Positions 20,485-30,442 of a DNA stretch of 64,000 bases are shown one piece after another (position 1 is the first letter of the stretch; each line of letters starts with the position of its first letter). The DNA comes from Chenggangzhangella methanolivorans. Lineage in GTDB: Bacteria; Pseudomonadota; Alphaproteobacteria; Rhizobiales; Methylopilaceae. The stretch lies in NCBI RefSeq assembly GCF_019797865.1, contig NZ_CP081869.1, positions 1,860,001 to 1,924,000 on the forward strand, written 5' to 3'. The notes under the pieces are model-generated. The model saw nothing but the letters and a program-made list of their open reading frames with translations, had not been told where the DNA came from and made no database searches. Position numbers and translations under genes: made by a program.

Positions 20485-21457
20485 TTACTTCACCGCCATG
20501 ACGGTGATGTAGGCCGGGCCGAGGATCACGACGAAGATCACCGGCAGGAAGAACACGATCATCGGCACGGTGAGCTTGGGCGGCAGCGCCGCGGCCTTCT
20601 TCTCGGCCTCGGCCATGCGGGTGTCGCGGCTGTCCTGGCTGAGCGTCCGGAGCGCCTGGGCGACCGGCGTGCCGTATTTGTCGGCCTGGATGAGCGCGGT
20701 CGCGACCGACTTCACGGAGTCGAGGTCGGTGCGCTTGCCGAAGTTCTCATAGGCCAGACGACGGTCCTGCAGGTAGGACATCTCGGCCATCGTCAGCGTC
20801 AGCTCTTCGGCGAGCACGACCGACTGCGATCCGATCTCGTCCGCGACCTTGCGGAACGCCGCCTCGATCGACATGCCGGACTCGACGCAGATCAGCATCA
20901 GGTCGAGCGCGTCCGGGAACGCCTTGCGGATCGACTGCTGGCGCTTCGACGTCTGGTTCTTGAGGAACAGCTCCGGGGCCTTCACGCCGAGCAGCGCGAT
21001 GCCGACGATCGCGCCGGCGCGCATCATCGGATCGAGGCCGAAATCGTCGACCACGAACAGATAGAAGCTGCCGATGATGATGAAGCCGATCGGCGCGACG
21101 AGGCGGAAGAACAGGAAGGTGGTCATCGCGCCCGGACCGCGATAGCCGGCCATCTGCAGGCGCTCCTTGGCGTCTTCGGTGCCGAGGTGCTTGGACAGGT
21201 TGAAACTGCGAGACGACGCTCTGCATGTAGGCGCGCGGCTCGAGCTTCAGCCCCTTGGCGCCGCGGGCGAGGCGCTCGCGTTCGCGCGCCCGGATGCGGG
21301 AGCGCTCGGTCGCCACCGCCTTCATGCGCCGCGCGAGCGGGTCGGTGGCGAGCAGCGGCATGCCGAGGCTGATCACCGTCGCCATCGCGGCGACGGCCGC
21401 GAGCAAGCCGGCGAGCGCGCGCGGATCGTTCACCATCGAGATGATCTGCTGGAACAC
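20485..21457 (-). CDS. tadC: Tad pilus inner-membrane platform protein TadC, frameshifted
   Basis: A type II secretion F-domain protein, half of the TadB-TadC platform that couples the CpaF motor to pilus growth. The N-terminal part MFQQIISMVNDPRALAGLLA...PRAYMQSVVSQF and the rest (NLSKHLGTEDAKERLQMAG..., ALDLMLICVESGMSIEAAFRKVADEIG, ending GPAYITVMAVK) are in different frames. The break is near 21204, where an extra T gives TTTC. The 973-base span minus one gives 323 residues. Membrane helices lie at both ends. It is the last gene of the operon, 43 bases after tadB. Confidence 0.88.
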
Positions 21458-21500
21458 GGTCCCTCGCCTTCCCCGTACGCTTCGTCGTCCTGCTTCGCCG

Positions 21501-22481
21501 TCAGTAGTCGAAGCTGATCATCTTCTTCATCACCAGCACGCCGCACAGCATCCAGGCCGCGGAGCCGGCCAGCATGAACCGGCCGATGTCGGTCGAGAAC
21601 ATCTGGTTCATGTAGTCCGGGCTCGTCATCGAGATGACGCCGATGGTGATGATGGGCAGCGCGCCGATGATCGAGGCGGACGCCTTCGCCTCCATCGAGA
21701 GCGAGGCGATCTTCTGCTTGATCTTCTTGCGGTCGCGCAGAACCTTGGCGAGGTTGCCGAGCGCGTCAGACAGGCTGCCGCCGGCCTTCGACTGGATCGC
21801 GATCACGATGGCGAAGAAGTTCGCCTCGGCGACCGGCATGCGCTCGTAGAGCTTGCCCACCGCCTCCGCGAGCGGGATGCCGACGGTCTGCTCCTCGATG
21901 ATCTTGCGGAACTCGGTCTTCACCGGCTCCTGCGTCTCGTTGGCGACGACGCGCATGCAGTCGCCGAGCGGCAGGCCCGCCTTCAGGCCGCGCAGGATGA
22001 TCTCGACGCCGTCCGGGAGCCCCGTGAGAAACTTGGCGATGCGGCGCTTCTTGAGGAAGCCCAGCAGCCAGCGCGGAGCGCCGAGGCCGCCGACGAAGGC
22101 CGCGAGGCCCGCGACCCGCGGATCCTGGGTGCCGACGAAGGCGCCCACGCCGAAGACCGCGGCGATGATCGCGCTCACGATGTAGAACTTCTCGTTGCTC
22201 CATTGCAGCCCGGCCTGGGCGATCCGCATCTGGAGGGTCGGCCGGTTGATGCGCTTCTGGCGGTCGTCAAGCGCCTTCAGGCTCTCCGAAACCTGTCCGC
22301 GACGCAGGGTCTCCTGCGCGGCCTCGCTGACGGCGCGGCGGCGGTCCATTCCCACCATCTTCTGGCGCTGCTCGACCCGCGCCGCGCCCGACAGGTAGGG
22401 ATAGATCAGCGCGTAGGCCGCGCCGCCCGCCGCGACCGTGGCGAGCAGGACGATCGGAAGCTTTCCGCCGAGATCGATCAT
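21501..22481 (-). CDS. tadB: Tad pilus inner-membrane platform protein TadB
   Basis: A 326-residue F-domain membrane protein. One N-terminal helix (KLPIVLLATVAAGGAAYALIYPYL), a second pair near residues 100-135, the cytoplasmic T2SS-F domain (LPDGVEIILRGLKAGLPLGDCMRVVANE, IVIAIQSKAGGSLSDALGNLAKVLRDR) and C-terminal helices (IIGALPIITIGVISM, MLAGSAAWMLCGVLV) follow in order. It pairs with TadC. It starts 11 bases after the cpaF stop. The frame is intact. Confidence 0.92.
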   Translation of the reverse strand: MIDLGGKLPIVLLATVAAGGAAYALIYPYLSGAARVEQRQKMVGMDRRRAVSEAAQETLRRGQVSESLKALDDRQKRINRPTLQMRIAQAGLQWSNEKFYIVSAIIAAVFGVGAFVGTQDPRVAGLAAFVGGLGAPRWLLGFLKKRRIAKFLTGLPDGVEIILRGLKAGLPLGDCMRVVANETQEPVKTEFRKIIEEQTVGIPLAEAVGKLYERMPVAEANFFAIVIAIQSKAGGSLSDALGNLAKVLRDRKKIKQKIASLSMEAKASASIIGALPIITIGVISMTSPDYMNQMFSTDIGRFMLAGSAAWMLCGVLVMKKMISFDY

Positions 22482-22492
22482 CGCACGGCTCC

Positions 22493-23950
22493 TCAGGCGA
22501 CCCTGGAGGTTTCGACGTCCATCGCGTCGATGGCGGCGGCGAGGCGAGTCTCCTCGCCGAAGTAGCGCGCGCGCTCCCAGAACCGCGGACGTCCGATGCC
22601 GGTGGAGCGGTGGCGGCCGAGGAGCCGCTTGTTCGCGTCCTCGCCGAGGATGTCGTAGAGCACGATGTCCTGGGTGATGATCACGTCGCCTTCCATCCCC
22701 ATCACCTCGGTGACGGGTGATGCGGCGCGAGCCGTCGCGAAGGCGCGAGGCCTGCACGATGACGTCGACCGAGGTGCAGATCATCTCGCGGATCGTCTTC
22801 GAAGGCAGCGAGAAGCCGCCCATCGTGATCATCGACTCCAGACGCGAGAGCGCTTCGCGCGGGGGAGTTGGCGTGCAGCGTTCCCATCGAGCCGTCATGG
22901 CCCGTGTTCATCGCCTGCAGGAGGTCGAAGGCCTCCGGTCCGCGCACCTCGCCCACGATGATCCGCTCGGGACGCATGCGCAGGCAGTTCTTCACGAGGT
23001 CGCGCATGGTGACCATGCCTTCGCCCTCGAGGTTCGGAGGGCGGGTTTCGAGACGCACCACATGCGGCTGCTGCAGCTGGAGCTCGGCGGCGTCCTCGCA
23101 GGTGATGATGCGCTCGTCCTCGTCGATGTAGCGCGTCAGGCAGTTCAGGAGCGTCGTCTTGCCCGAGCCCGTGCCGCCGGAGATCAGCACGTTGCAGCGG
23201 ACGCGCCCGATGATCTTCAGGATGTCCGCGCCCTCCGGGCTGATCGAGCCGAAGCGCACCAGCTGGTCGAGGGTCAGCTTGTCCTTCTTGAACTTACGAA
23301 TGGTGAGCGTCGGGCCGTCGAGCGCGAGCGGGCTCACGATGACGTTGACGCGCGAGCCGTCCGGAAGACGCGCGTCGCAGATCGGCGAGGCTTCGTCGAC
23401 GCGGCGGCCGACCTGACTCACGATCCGCTGGCAGATGTTCAAGAGCTGGGCGTTGTCGCGGAAACGGACATGGGTGGTCTGCACCTTGCCCGAGACTTCG
23501 ATGAAGGTCCGCTCGGCGCCGTTGACCATGATGTCGGCGATGTCGTCGCGGGCGAGCAGCGGCTCCAGCGGGCCGTAGCCGAGGACGTCGTTGCAGATGT
23601 CCTCGAGCAGCTCTTCCTGCTCGGCGATCGACATCACGACGTTACGGATCGCGATGATCTCGTTGACGATGTCGCGGATTTCTTCGCGCGCGCTCTCGAC
23701 GTCGAGACGGGCGAGCTGGGCGAGGTCGATGGCCTCGATCAGCGCGCCGAAGATCCGGCTCTTGGTCTGGAAGTAGTCGTCGTTGCGACGGTTCTCGTTC
23801 GGCTGAGGCGGCGCGGGGCGCGCCTCGGCCGCGGCGAGAACGGGGGCCGGCGACGCTCACGAGCGGCGCTCCGAAGTCGCCGCTCGCGGTCGCGCTGCGT
23901 CCTAGGCCCGCGCCGGCCGGCGTGATCGTCGATCCGCGTTTTCCGAACAT
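22493..23950 (-). CDS. cpaF: Tad pilus motor ATPase CpaF/TadA, three frameshifts
   Basis: The VirB11/GspE-type ATPase that drives Tad pilus extension and retraction. Walker A is [17 protein letters not shown], the Asp box is [23 protein letters not shown] and the Walker B/His region is [37 protein letters not shown]. The frame breaks near 23844 (C-run in VAGPVLAA), near 22863 (C-run in [12 protein letters not shown]) and near 22714 ([15 protein letters not shown], two bases missing or one extra). The 1458-base span corresponds to about 485 residues. It lies between cpaE and tadB. Confidence 0.9.
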
Positions 23951-23975
23951 GAGGTCGCGTCCTGTCGTCGCCGGC

Positions 23976-25246
23976 TCAGCCGGCCTTCTTCCACGGAATC
24001 TTCGCCATCAGCGGCTCGAGCAGGTTCTTGCGCGAACGCTTCGCCTCGCTCTTGCCGGTGAGGCGCTTGGCGAGGTCGAGGAAGATCTCGTTGATCTTGT
24101 GAGAGGGCGAGGTCTCCGCGGCCATCTGGCCGTTGTTCGCGGCCGTGCCGAAGAGCTGCGGATCGAACGGGATGACGGCCGACGGCTCAAGGTCGAGCGC
24201 CTTGGCGAAGTCGGCCGGCTTGATCTCGGCGCGCTTGGGAACGCCGACCTGGTTCAGCACGAGCTTCGGCGCGCTGTCGTTGGGACGGGCGATCTTCAGC
24301 AGGTCGATCAGGTTCTTGGCGTTGCGCAGATTTCGCAAGGTCCGGGGTCGCGGCGATCACCACCTCGTCGGCGGCGATCAGGGCGCGCTTGGACCAGGCG
24401 GTCCACACATGCGGCACGTCGAGCACCGCGCAGGGGACGTTGGCGCGCAGGATGTCGATCAGCGGGTCGTAGACGTCCTCGTGGAAGTCGTAGACCCGGT
24501 CGAGCGTCGCGGGCGCGGCGAGCAGCGACAGCTGCTCGGTGCATTTCGACAGCAGGCGGTCCACCACCGCCGCGTCGACGCGGTCGGGCGCGAACACGAT
24601 CTCTGCGACCCCCTGGGGCGGGTCCTGGTTGAAGTTGAGGCCCGCGGTGCCGAAAGCGAGGTCGAGATCGACCACGACGCTGTCGATCTTGAGCTGCCGC
24701 GCGATCGCCCAGGAGACGTTGTGCGCGATCGTCGAGGCGCCGACGCCGCCCTTGGCGCCCACGAAGGCGATGTTGCGGCCGACCGGGTTCGCGCCGGGCG
24801 CGTGGAAGATCTCCGAGAGCGCCCGGACGAGATCGACGACGCCGAGCGGCGGGACGAGATAGTCGGAAATCCCGAGACGCATCAGCTCGCGATAGAGCAG
24901 CACGTCGTTGACCTGGCCGATGACCACGACCTTGGTGTCGCTGTCGCAGACCGAGGCGAGACGGTCGAGGGTCTCGAGCAGACGCTCGCGGTGATTGTCG
25001 CCCTCGATGATGATGACGTTGGGGGTCGGCGGTCTTGTAGGCCTCGGAGGCCGCGAGGCCGCCGCCCATCTGGACCTTGACGTGCGCCTTCTCCATGCGG
25101 CGGTCCGAGGTCGCCTGCTCGACGAGGCGGGCGATCTCGGGCGTCTCGCAGAACGCCTGGATGGACACGCGCGGCAGCGGCGCGATCACGGTGTCGGCCG
25201 CCGGCTGGGCGGAGGGCGGCGTCTGGCCGCCAAGCAGATCCTTCAT
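23976..25246 (-). CDS. cpaE: Pilus assembly localisation ATPase CpaE, two frameshifts
   Basis: A receiver-like domain followed by a MinD/ParA-type ATPase that places the Tad machinery, as in Caulobacter. The deviant Walker A is FVGAKGGVGASTIAHNVSWAIA, and VDLDLAFGTAGLNFNQDPPQG follows. Breaks are near 25023 (C-run in TADPNVIIIEGDNH) and near 24332 (extra A in PDLANLRNAKNL). The 1271-base span minus two gives 422 residues. The start at 25246 has AAGGAG 8 bases upstream. It lies 5 bases after the cpaD stop. Confidence 0.9.
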
Positions 25247-25251
25247 GCCCC

Positions 25252-25967
25252 TCACTCCTTCGCGACGTCGCTGACGACCGCGTCCGCCTGGCGGTAGCCG
25301 GTCGTGGTGTCGCCGCCTTCGCGATGCTTCTCGATGATGGTCTGGCGGCGGGCCGCGTAGATCGGCGCTTCGGCGCGGGGGCGCGCGATGTCTTCGGGAT
25401 CGGCGACCTGGGCGGCGAGGTTCTGCTGGTTGGCGCAGCCGAAATTCCAGTATTCGCGGTTCTCGGTCGCGCCGTAGAGGTCGCCGCCGCCGGAGCCGAG
25501 GTCGTCGGGCCAGAGGCCGCAGGCGTGGCTCACCTGCGCCTTGAGCTTGACGTAGCCGAGCTTGACGAGCCCGATCTCCTCGGGCCCGGCCGGCGTGTAG
25601 CGCTGGCTGACGATCTGGGTCGCGGGGACGCCCGCCGAGGCGAGCGCCGAGCGCACCGCCGTCGCGCCGAAGGCGCCGGCAGGAGCCATCATGCCGATCG
25701 GGCCGCGGCCGTTCTTGCGCCAGTCCGCCGCGAAGGCGCGGACGTCTTCTTTCTGGCGCGAGGTGAGGCCCTGGGCGCCCGCGCCGACCGGCAGGTCGAG
25801 ACGGGTGGAGCCTTCCGCGAGCACGATCGGGTGGCGTTGGGCGACCGTGGTGGGTAGCTGTCCGCCACGATCCGTTCGGCGTGGCAGCCGCCGAGCGCGA
25901 GGCCTGCGCCGCAGGCGAGGGCCGCGAGGCCGAGGCGCGGCGAGGACGGGCGACGATGCGAGGTCAT
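25252..25967 (-). CDS. cpaD: Pilus assembly lipoprotein CpaD, frameshifted
   Basis: An outer-membrane-associated lipoprotein of the Tad secretin complex. The signal peptide ends in the lipobox LALGGC (Cys about residue 29), then HAERIVADSYP-TTVAQRHPIVLAEG in the shifted frame. The break is near 25852 (one C lost in TAC-CCC-ACC). Conserved CpaD elements LTSRQKEDVRAFAADWRKNGRGPI and NFGCANQQNLAAQVADPEDIARPR follow. Corrected length is 238 residues. It lies 26 bases downstream of cpaC. Confidence 0.88.
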
Positions 25968-25993
25968 CTTCGGAACTCCGTTCGGTGCGCGCG

Positions 25994-27459
25994 TCAATCG
26001 ATGATGAAGCCGGCCCGACGACCGACCGTGTGCGGGTCGATCTGGCCGGGGACGCCGTAGAGGCGGTTCAGACGTCCGAGGAAGACCGCCGAGGGTTCGG
26101 ACGGCTCCGCGAAGCCGTCGTCGGGGCTTGCGAGCTTGTCGGCCGAGGTCGCCTTGGCGAGATACGGCGTGACGAGGATGACGAGCTCGGTCTCGCTCTT
26201 GAGGTAGTCGTTCGAGCGGAACAGCGCGCCGAGCACCGGCAGCTTCGTCAGGCCGGGCCAGCCGGCGAGCGAGCGCTTGGTCTGCTGCTGGATGAGGCCG
26301 GCCATCGCGATTGAGCCGCCCGAGGGCACCTCGACGGTGGAGTTGGCGCGGCGGACCTGCAGGCCCGGGATGATGAGGCCGTTGTCCTGGATGCCGTTGG
26401 CGGCGTCGAGCTCGCTGACTTCGGTCGCGACCTTGAGGCTGATGCGGCCGCTAGAGAGCACGACAGGCGTGAAGTTCAGGCCGACGCCGTAGTCCTTGAA
26501 CTCGACCGTGCGGGTGCATCGGCCGCTGTCGTCGATCGTGCAGGGGCCGGGGAACGGATACTGCCGCCGGCGAGGAACTTGGCGCTCTCGCCCGAAATCG
26601 CGGTGAGGTTCGGCTCGGCGAGCGTGCGCACGACGCCCGCGCGCTCCATCGCCTGAAGGCGCGCCGAGAGCGTGCCGCCGCCAAGGCCCACCGTCGCGAG
26701 CAGATTGCCGCCGGGCGAGGAGTTGTTGGCGCCGAAGGGGAACGACGAGGCGAGCTTCTTGCCCTGGTTCATCACCTCGTTGCCGAGGAACTTCACGCCG
26801 CCGGCCGCGACGCCGTTGAAGCCGTAGTCGATGCCGAGCTGCTTGATGATCTCGCGCTTCATCTCGACGACCTTGACCCGCAGGAGAACCTGGTCCTGGC
26901 CTTCGATCTTGAGCGCGTTCACGACCTTCTTCGGATCGGCCATGTAGCCGGCGGCGATGTCGATGGCGGTCTGGGCTTCCTGGGCGGACTTCACCGAGCC
27001 CGTGACCACGACGCCGTCGCCCACGCCCTCGACCCGGACCTGGCCGCCGTCGATCGAGCGGGCGATCGAGGAGCGGATCGAGCCGACGTCGCGCGACACC
27101 GAGACCTCGTAGGAGGCGATCTCGCGGCCGTTCTCGTCGAGGAACTTCACGTCGGTCTGGCCGGGGCCGGCGCCGATCAGATAGGCCTTGCGGGCCGACC
27201 GGACGACGGCGTTGGCGACCGCGGGATCGGCCACGAAGACTTCCTTGGCGTCGCGCGGCAGCGTGACGACGTAGGACTTTCCGATGCCGAGCTCGACCCG
27301 GCCGCCGTCCTGGCCCGCGCCGTCGGCGGCCAGATAGGCGGGGTCGGCGGCGAAGGCCGGAACGGGCGCGGCGACCGCGAGCGCGGTGGTCGCGACGAGG
27401 GCGGCCCGCAGGGTCCGCCCGAGCGCGTCCCTGAAGCCGCGACGGTGGTGGTCGGTCAT
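25994..27459 (-). CDS. cpaC: Tad pilus secretin CpaC, frameshifted
   Basis: The outer-membrane secretin through which the pilus passes. Signal peptide (MTDHHRRGFRDALGRTLRAA...APVPAFA), pilus N domain (GKSYVVTLPRDAKEVFVADPAVANAVV), BON domain (about residues 120-200) and secretin domain (MERAGVVRTLAEPNLTAISGESAKFLAGGE...PSGGSIAMAGLIQQQTK...ALFRSNDYLKSETELVILVTPYL). The break is near 26562, where GGC-GAG-TAT lost a G. Corrected length is 488 residues. Start 27459 is chosen for the signal peptide; an ATG at 27501 overlaps cpaB and is possible. Confidence 0.9.
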
Positions 27460-27503
27460 CGCGAAGCCTTTCCGCGAAAGAGAACGTTCGTTGAGGGCCA
27501 TGC

Positions 27504-28292
27504 TCACTGCCCGCCCTGGCTCGGCACGCCGAAGCGCACGACGGTGACCGTGTCGCCGCGCTTGCGGGGCGTGGCGTCGTTCGGGTCGACGGCGGTCGGG
27601 CCGGAATCGACGAGGGAGCGCAGCGCGAGGGCGATGACGCCCTGCTGGCGGCTCAGGGAGATGCGCTCGGCCTGGGCCGGCGAGAGCTCGAGCGTCGCGG
27701 TCTTGCCGACCACGACCTTCGCGCCGTCCTTGTCCTCGACCGTCTGGTCGATGGCGAGAATGCGGATGTTTTCACCGAGCGTCTCGGTGAAGCTCTCGTC
27801 GCGGCCGTTGCGGCCCGCGACCTTGCGGGTCAGCAGCACGTCGACGCGGTCGTTCGGCAGGATGAAGCCGCCGGCGCCGGTCTCGGGCGAGATCTCGATC
27901 GAGATGGCGCGCATGCCGGACGGCAGGATCGCGGCCATGTAGCCCGAGCCCGTCCCCTTGATGAGCTTGTCGGGGCGGATCGGCTCGCCGGCCACGAAGG
28001 GCGAACGGGCGATCGATCCGGCGGTGTTCTGGACCGCTTCCGGCGCGGCGTCGCGCTGCACGAACACGGCGTTCGCGGCGTCGCGCGGCCAGGCCTGCCA
28101 GCGCAGGTCGTCGGCGCTCACGGCGCCGCCGAGCTCGATGTCCTTGGCCGCGACCAGAACGTCGACCATGTTGGGGTTACGCGCTTCGACGACCGGAGCG
28201 GGCTGCTCTTCGTTCGAGCCGCCGGCGAGCATCGCCGCGCCGGCTCCCGCCGTCAGCGCGATACCCAGAACCACGAGCTGAGCCGCTTTCAT
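27504..28292 (-). CDS. cpaB: Pilus assembly protein CpaB
   Basis: A 262-residue periplasmic protein with an N-terminal membrane anchor (MKAAQLVVLGIALTAGAGAAMLAGG) and a SAF/RcpC domain (VDVLVAAKDIELGGAVSADDLRWQAWP, ILPSGMRAISIEISPETGAGGFILPNDRVDVLL). It stabilises or modifies the secretin channel in Tad systems. It is the first of the packed genes cpaB to tadC, preceded by its own upstream region. The frame is intact. Confidence 0.92.
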   Translation of the reverse strand: MKAAQLVVLGIALTAGAGAAMLAGGSNEEQPAPVVEARNPNMVDVLVAAKDIELGGAVSADDLRWQAWPRDAANAVFVQRDAAPEAVQNTAGSIARSPFVAGEPIRPDKLIKGTGSGYMAAILPSGMRAISIEISPETGAGGFILPNDRVDVLLTRKVAGRNGRDESFTETLGENIRILAIDQTVEDKDGAKVVVGKTATLELSPAQAERISLSRQQGVIALALRSLVDSGPTAVDPNDATPRKRGDTVTVVRFGVPSQGGQ

Positions 28293-28360
28293 TTAGTCCC
28301 CCGAGCGTCGAGGCCTGCAAACCTGGCCTGAACCGTCTCGCAAAGAGGACCACTGAAACG

Positions 28361-28375
28361 TCAATTCATGGTTAA
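28361..28375 (-). promoter_or_regulatory. Possible CtrA site upstream of cpaB
   Basis: Minus-strand TTAACCATGAATTGA, i.e. TTAA-N7-TTGA, is one base from the CtrA consensus TTAA-N7-TTAA and lies about 70 bases before cpaB. CtrA controls pilin and cpa genes in Caulobacter. The half-site TTAACCRTGAA also occurs upstream of flp (minus strand near 29451). This is a suggestion only. Confidence 0.35.
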
Positions 28376-28442
28376 CGTCGTCTCGACAAGCGTCTCTAAC
28401 AAATCGTTATTGTAAGCGATTGACGAAAACTTGCCCGTCGGC

Positions 28443-28943
28443 TCAGCTCAACGCCGAGAACCAGGAGGTGTCCGTCCACAGCGCGAGCGTGCCGGCCGAC
28501 AGCGCGATCCCGTAGGGCACGCCGCATTTTGGGTGATGGAGCCGCGCGAGCCAGCTGACGCCGCCGAGCGCGGGATGCAGCGGGCGCTCTCTGTAGTAGA
28601 GCATGCCGAGGGTGAGCGCGCCGCCGAGCATCGCGAAGGACACGAACCAGGCGAGCAGCGGCTCGAAGCCGAGCCAGAGCGCGATCGCGGCCGCAAGCTT
28701 GGCGTCGCCGCCGCCGATCCAGCCCGGAGCGAAGAGCGCGAAGCCGATCACAAGCACGAGAAACGCCGCGCCGAGATGGGAGACGAGCTCCCCGGCCGCC
28801 ATGCCCGACAGCGGCGCCGCGACGGCGAAGGCCGCCACCAGCGCGAGCACGAGGCGGTTGGGGATCGTCATCGTCATCAGGTCGGAGACCGCCGCGGTGA
28901 CGATGAGGGCCGGGATCACCGCGACGACGAAGATTTCAAGCAT
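28443..28943 (-). CDS. cpaA: Prepilin peptidase CpaA
   Basis: A 166-residue membrane aspartyl peptidase that removes the leader of the Flp prepilin. The two catalytic Asp residues are in AAVSDLMTMTIPNRL near residue 19 and GGGDAKLAAA near residue 70. About five hydrophobic helices are present. Start 28943 (MLEIFVVAVIPALIV) is chosen by family alignment. It lies downstream of flp beyond a terminator, so it may be read by read-through or from a minor promoter. The frame is intact. Confidence 0.92.
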   Translation of the reverse strand: MLEIFVVAVIPALIVTAAVSDLMTMTIPNRLVLALVAAFAVAAPLSGMAAGELVSHLGAAFLVLVIGFALFAPGWIGGGDAKLAAAIALWLGFEPLLAWFVSFAMLGGALTLGMLYYRERPLHPALGGVSWLARLHHPKCGVPYGIALSAGTLALWTDTSWFSALS

Positions 28944-29035
28944 GGCTGAAGTCCGACGTTGCTGGACGCATCGAGCGCGAAGCATTGACCGGCAGGCGCT
29001 AAGAAAGCGCAAACGCGGGGGCCACAAACGACAAA

Positions 29036-29069
29036 GACCGTCGCTCCCAGGGGAAGCGACGGTCCTTTT
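29036..29069 (-). terminator. Terminator after the Flp pilin gene
   Basis: A 10-bp stem GACCGTCGCT / AGCGACGGTC with a 9-base loop lies about 65 bases past the flp stop. TTTGTC follows on the minus strand and CTTTTG on the plus strand. A terminator directly after the highly expressed pilin gene would let the downstream cpa genes be transcribed less. Confidence 0.7.
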
Positions 29070-29131
29070 GTCCAGCGGCCTGACGAGGCGTCAGGATCTG
29101 CGTGAAGGCCGGCCCCTTGCGGGGACGCGGA

Positions 29132-29287
29132 TCACTGCAGGTTGCTGTTGACCTTGGTGAAGGCGCTGTTGAGGCTGGTGCCGATGCCCTTAACGACGGT
29201 GATGATCGCGATTGCGATGCCGACGGCGATCAGGCCGTACTCGATCGCGGTGGCGCCGGACTCGTTCTTGACGAAAGCCTTGATCAT
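29132..29287 (-). CDS. flp: Flp/Fap-type pilin subunit
   Basis: A 51-residue type IVb prepilin, MIKAFVKNESG / ATAIEYGLIAVGIAIAII..., ending FTKVNSNLQ. Cleavage by CpaA is expected after Gly11, exposing the GATAIEYGL pattern with the Glu and Tyr typical of Flp pilins; a single hydrophobic helix follows. GGAG lies 7 bases before the ATG. It is the structural subunit of the Tad pilus whose machinery follows downstream. Confidence 0.93.
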   Translation of the reverse strand: MIKAFVKNESGATAIEYGLIAVGIAIAIITVVKGIGTSLNSAFTKVNSNLQ

Positions 29288-29680
29288 GGTGGAACTCCAG
29301 GTTCACAGAGGTTTGCGACAGCACTTGTCCCGTGTCCTTCTGTCGTCGTCGGTCCACCGGGAACGAGTGCAATCTACCCCCGCCGCCTTGCGATTAGGTT
29401 AATGCCGAAAGCAACTCGTATGTGATTTAAATTCATGACTTTCACGGTTAAAGCATTCTTGCCAAGTTCATTATGATTAATTCCAATTAAATCATCGCGT
29501 CATCTCGGTCGCCATCTGCCCGTGGGGGCGGTCAGTCGTCGGACGCCGATGGTCGATCCGCCTCCGCGGTCAGGCTGAGACCGACTCCGGCGCGGGCCCC
29601 AGCATCCACGAAGCTGATCTTAGGCATTCGTTCACCCAAATCGGCTTTGATGCGGGCATCGAATGTTAGGGATCGACGCT
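29288..29680. other. Divergent promoter region of flp and the orphan pilus-domain gene
   Basis: This 393-base gap contains an AT-rich core (about 29395-29500), unusual for this GC-rich DNA. It has five TTAA motifs (29399, 29427, 29448, 29477, 29487), including TTAATT-CC-AATTAA and a minus-strand TTAACCGTGAA. It most likely holds both promoters and CtrA or IHF contacts; no exact TTAA-N7-TTAA is present. Confidence 0.45.
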
Positions 29681-30154
29681 ATGGCCACGTTGCTCAGGAC
29701 TTCGGTCTGGTCCGCAGCCGTCCTGTCCGTATTACTACTTACGCCTGCAAAGGCGGTCGAAGCCCCCGAGCCGGGTTCGCTCGAAGTGGCCGTCGACCGC
29801 GCGAGCGTGGTGCGGGCGCCGGCCGGCGTCGCGACGGTCGTCATCGGCAACCCGCTGATCGCCGACGCCACCACGCAGAAGAACGGCGTGATGATCGTGA
29901 CGGGCAAGAGCTTCGGGTCGACCAACATCATGCTGCTCGACGGCGCCGGCGCCGTGCTGAGCGAAACCATCGTCAACGTTCGCCGCGCGAACGACGGCAC
30001 GATGGTGGTGCAGCGCGGGGCGAAGCGCGAAAGCTTCTCCTGCACGCCGCGCTGCGAGCCGACGCTCGCGATCGGCGACACCGCCGAGAGCTTCAGCCAG
30101 ACCGCGGGCCATCTCCCAGCGCAACGGCATGTCCTCGGCCGTACGGGCGACTGA
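29681..30154 (+). CDS. Pilus-assembly N-domain protein (orphan CpaC-like domain)
   Basis: About 157 residues: signal peptide MATLLRTSVWSAAVLSVLLLTPAKA, then a single pilus/secretin N-terminal domain (VDRASVVRAPAGVATVVIGNPLIADATTQKNGVMIVTGKSFGSTNIMLLD...). It resembles the first domain of CpaC without BON or secretin parts, and carries a Cys pair (FSCTPRCEP). It is divergent from flp and probably part of the Tad system. The C-terminus may be frameshifted near 30109: the alternative frame reads TAGQISQRNGMSS, closer to what I expect, and fits loss of two bases. Start 29681 or 29663 are both possible. Confidence 0.75.
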   Translation: MATLLRTSVWSAAVLSVLLLTPAKAVEAPEPGSLEVAVDRASVVRAPAGVATVVIGNPLIADATTQKNGVMIVTGKSFGSTNIMLLDGAGAVLSETIVNVRRANDGTMVVQRGAKRESFSCTPRCEPTLAIGDTAESFSQTAGHLPAQRHVLGRTGD

Positions 30155-30268
30155 CGGTGGCCGCGGCCCTGGCCGCGGTCATCTTTCGCTAAGATTTGCG
30201 AGGCAGCCTCTGGCCACGAGCCGGCGGCCGCCTTCGCGCGTCGCCGCCCTGCAACCGGAGCCGCATCC

Positions 30269-30442
30269 ATGGCCGCGATCGCACGCCGCGCAGCTCACTT
30301 CCGGACCGGGTTCGGAACCCGTCGCGCCGCCGCCACCGTCGCCGCGCTGACGCCGTTGCTCGCGCTCGCTCTTTCTTGCCTCGACGGGATCGTGGTCGTC
30401 GCCGCCAGCCAGTTTTTCGGCGCGGCCGCGGGCCTTCGCTGA
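30269..30442 (+). CDS. Possible small hydrophobic protein
   Basis: A 57-residue frame, MAAIARRAAHFRTGFGTRR then AAATVAALTPLLALALSCLDGIVVV, has CGGAG 9 bases upstream. It has a basic N-terminus and one hydrophobic stretch. I do not recognise it. In DNA of this GC content short open frames are frequent by chance, so support is weak. It is the only candidate gene in the 440 bases between the pilus-domain gene and fhs. Confidence 0.25.
   Translation: MAAIARRAAHFRTGFGTRRAAATVAALTPLLALALSCLDGIVVVAASQFFGAAAGLR

Noticed and set aside
22493..23950. Programmed frameshifting in cpaF
   Set aside because: Three separate shifts at unrelated sites, no slippery heptamer with a pseudoknot, and identical kinds of break in many other genes point to sequence errors.
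29477..29490. TTAATTCCAATTAA as a CtrA box
   Set aside because: The spacing between TTAA halves is 6, not 7. It is noted only as part of the AT-rich promoter region.
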